Of a DNA stretch of 64,000 nt, positions 62,306 to 64,000 are shown piece by piece; position 1 is the first letter of the stretch; every line of letters begins with the position of its first letter. The DNA comes from Pseudomonas sp. Irchel 3E13 (lineage in GTDB: Bacteria; Pseudomonadota; Gammaproteobacteria; Pseudomonadales; Pseudomonadaceae). The position numbers and the translations under genes are program-made. The notes under the pieces were generated by a model. The model saw only the letters and a list, made by a program, of their open reading frames with translations. It did no database searches and was not told the DNA's origin. The stretch lies in NCBI RefSeq assembly GCF_900187455.1, contig NZ_FYDX01000015.1:1-64000 (forward strand), in the 5' to 3' direction.

Positions 62306-64000
62306 TTAACCGTTAGTGCGCACCAGCCGCAGCCAGCCTTCTTCGATGCGTTGAGGCGACACCAGGGTGGCGGTCGGAACCGCCGCGCCGGGCACGTCGC
62401 TGGTCCAGCCGGTACCGGCGCTCTGGCGCGTGACCCACTGCCATGAGTAGCCGTTTTCTTCCGGCGTCGGTACCGGCATCACCACCCCGGCGCCGACCAT
62501 CGGCGTGGTCAGGAAGGTCACGGCGATGCGGTCCAGCGCCGGTTGCCATTGCGCCCGCGGAATCGAAATGGTCTTCACCGGGAGGATGCCGGAGGTGGCG
62601 TTGACCGAGCCGTGCGGGTCGATCAGCAAGGTCAGCGTCAGGCCATTGCCAGGACTGGAGGCGGCCACCGGCGTGACCGCGGTCTTGTCGATGTCCACCG
62701 GCACCACGCCGTTGCCGCCGAGCGCGGCGGGCGAATAGAAGGTGGTCCACTGACTCTCGCTGCCGTCTTCGATGAAGTAACCGACCATGCCGTCGTCATA
62801 CAGGCCGAAGTCGCCCAGGCGCACCGGGAAGTTGATGTTGCCGATACCGGCGCTCGGCCGTGGCTGACCCGGTTTCAGGGCGACACTGGCGGCGAAGGCA
62901 TCCCAACTGCCGTCGGCGGCCGGCTGGCCTTGCAGCTCCAGGCGTAGCGAGGCGCGGACCACCGCCAGCGGACGGCCGATCAGCACGCTCAGGCTCGGGT
63001 CGGCAGTGGGCGCCGACGGGCCGCTGGCACCACTGGCGTTATCGAGCGTGGCGAGCAGCGCGTTGAGGAACGACACGCCTTTCGGCTGGTCGTAGAGTGC
63101 CCGGACGAAGTTGGCCAGGTACGGGTTGATCGACGCCATCACCTGAGTGAACGGCAAGGTCCAGTTGTCGCTGCCCGGCGCACCTTGCCAGCGCGGGCCG
63201 AGGGTGTTGAGCGAGCCGATCGGTGCACCGTTGGCGTCATAGATCGCCAGCGCGTCGTCGAGATGGTTGAACAGCACCCACCCGGAGATCGGCGCGTGGC
63301 CCTGGTCGCCGCATTCGGCCTGGCCGTCGAGGGCGCTCAGCCAGCGGAATTGCAGGCGTGCCGGCTGGGTAAGACGGGGCGGCAGAACGATCTTGCCGTT
63401 GTCGGCAACGCCGCCGTTGGCCAAGCGCTGCTTGAGTCGCTCGGCGATGATCGGCGTCGGCGCAGGCAGGTCCACCGCCTGGCCGTAGGCATCCACCAGG
63501 CGCAGTTTGCTGATTCGCAGTTCACCGGTGCGTAGCGGGTTGAAGCCGTTGTTGGGTGCTGGCGAGGCGACGTTGGCCTCGGCGACCTGCGGTGCCACTT
63601 GCTTGTTGGTGAAGTTGCGCACGATCAGCGAGGTGCTCAGGGCGTCCATCACCGGCAGTTGCAGGCTCTGGCTGCACATCAGCAAGCCCTGGTTGAAGCC
63701 GTTGAGGCTTTGCGCCATGGCTTGCAGGTCGAGTTGCCCGAGGATGCTTTCCAGCACCGGCGCGTTGGGGTCGTCCGGGTAGTTGGCGAGCCAGGTCTTG
63801 AGCTGCGATTGCAGGTTGATCTCGGTGCGTCCGGCCAGGGTCACGGTACCGGAGTAACTCTGTAGCGCCGATGACGGTTGCAGGCCGGGATTGGCGTTGA
63901 AGTCCAGTCCGTCCGGGTCGAGGGTGAAGGACCCGGTGACCGCATCGGCGCTGTAGTCGCCGCCGCCGTCCGAGAGGCCGACATGCTGGTACGGCGAGAA
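62306..64000 (-). CDS. Uncharacterised large protein, 5' end outside the window
   Basis: The frame is open to the window edge (at least 564 residues). Visible parts: DAVTGSFTLDPDGLDF, INLQSQLKTWLANYPDDPNA, GWVLFNHLDDALAIYDANGA, then beta-rich stretches such as GNGVVPVDIDKTAVTP and a C-terminus SPQRIEEGWLRLVRTNG. No repeats or catalytic motif recognised. The low Cys content and many Gly/Asp/Asn suggest a structural or surface protein. First visible gene of the operon with the 610-residue protein. Confidence 0.7.
   Translation of the reverse strand, partial: FSPYQHVGLSDGGGDYSADAVTGSFTLDPDGLDFNANPGLQPSSALQSYSGTVTLAGRTEINLQSQLKTWLANYPDDPNAPVLESILGQLDLQAMAQSLNGFNQGLLMCSQSLQLPVMDALSTSLIVRNFTNKQVAPQVAEANVASPAPNNGFNPLRTGELRISKLRLVDAYGQAVDLPAPTPIIAERLKQRLANGGVADNGKIVLPPRLTQPARLQFRWLSALDGQAECGDQGHAPISGWVLFNHLDDALAIYDANGAPIGSLNTLGPRWQGAPGSDNWTLPFTQVMASINPYLANFVRALYDQPKGVSFLNALLATLDNASGASGPSAPTADPSLSVLIGRPLAVVRASLRLELQGQPAADGSWDAFAASVALKPGQPRPSAGIGNINFPVRLGDFGLYDDGMVGYFIEDGSESQWTTFYSPAALGGNGVVPVDIDKTAVTPVAASSPGNGLTLTLLIDPHGSVNATSGILPVKTISIPRAQWQPALDRIAVTFLTTPMVGAGVVMPVPTPEENGYSWQWVTRQSAGTGWTSDVPGAAVPTATLVSPQRIEEGWLRLVRTNG

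Overview
The window is chromosomal DNA from a Pseudomonas of the fluorescens complex. The evidence is a mexEF-oprN efflux operon, an OprD-family porin, a DUF3077 gene, high GC with strong codon bias (hence many long antisense shadow frames), and many short inverted repeats of the type GTAGGAGCGAGCTTGCTCGCGA, which are typical REP sequences of this group.

Left end (1-3660) is different: AT-rich, accessory and decaying. It begins with the last codons and right inverted repeat of an IS3-family element. After that comes an array of C-terminal toxin pieces and small immunity-like genes, all on the + strand. Four copies of GGTGCAAAAG (V/D-G-A-K) mark the junctions where toxin modules begin; two of them abut the stop codon of the preceding immunity gene. 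Toxin and immunity frames meet in ATGA overlaps or within a few bases. A REP-associated tyrosine transposase (RAYT) with inverted ends, an 85-bp copy of its left end, two nearly identical palindromes and other repeats have broken most toxin pieces, while three immunity-like genes stay open. I read this as an orphan toxin/immunity store of a polymorphic (CdiA/TpsA-like) toxin.

3660-11000: a DUF3077 gene with a structured leader, a SnoaL-like protein, then mexE-mexF-oprN (minus strand). 11370-20730: sulfur/amine scavenging. This part has two flavin-dependent monooxygenases of the LLM (luciferase-like) class, a TonB receptor, an exported RidA protein, a Tat-exported flavin amine oxidase, a LysR regulator and a TPR protein. 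Two upstream regions here share a 45-bp motif.

20850-26590: a GNAT enzyme, then a minus-strand operon headed by a cobalamin riboswitch (binding protein, permease, ATPase, pseudoazurin-like cupredoxin, OprD porin). 26720-34665: a guanidine-I riboswitch followed by an ABC importer, two DUF1989 carboxyguanidine-deiminase-type proteins and a urea/guanidine carboxylase; no allophanate hydrolase is present. An IS630 remnant lies just upstream.

34870-46100: two uncharacterised genes, a WYL regulator divergent from an unknown gene, an iron-type FecI/FecR/TonB-receptor signalling set with a Fur-box-like palindrome, a small winged-helix-like protein and an amidase. 46390-50830: tRNA-Gln(UUG), a LysE exporter, hscC with a J-domain partner, and a small gene that looks frameshifted. 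50840-60360: a CocE/NonD hydrolase with a TorF-type porin, an AraC regulator, and an operon of a sulfonate-type binding protein, an arylsulfotransferase-like protein and a TonB receptor, divergent from a GlxA-type regulator. 60459-64000: two large unrecognised proteins, the upstream one running off the window.
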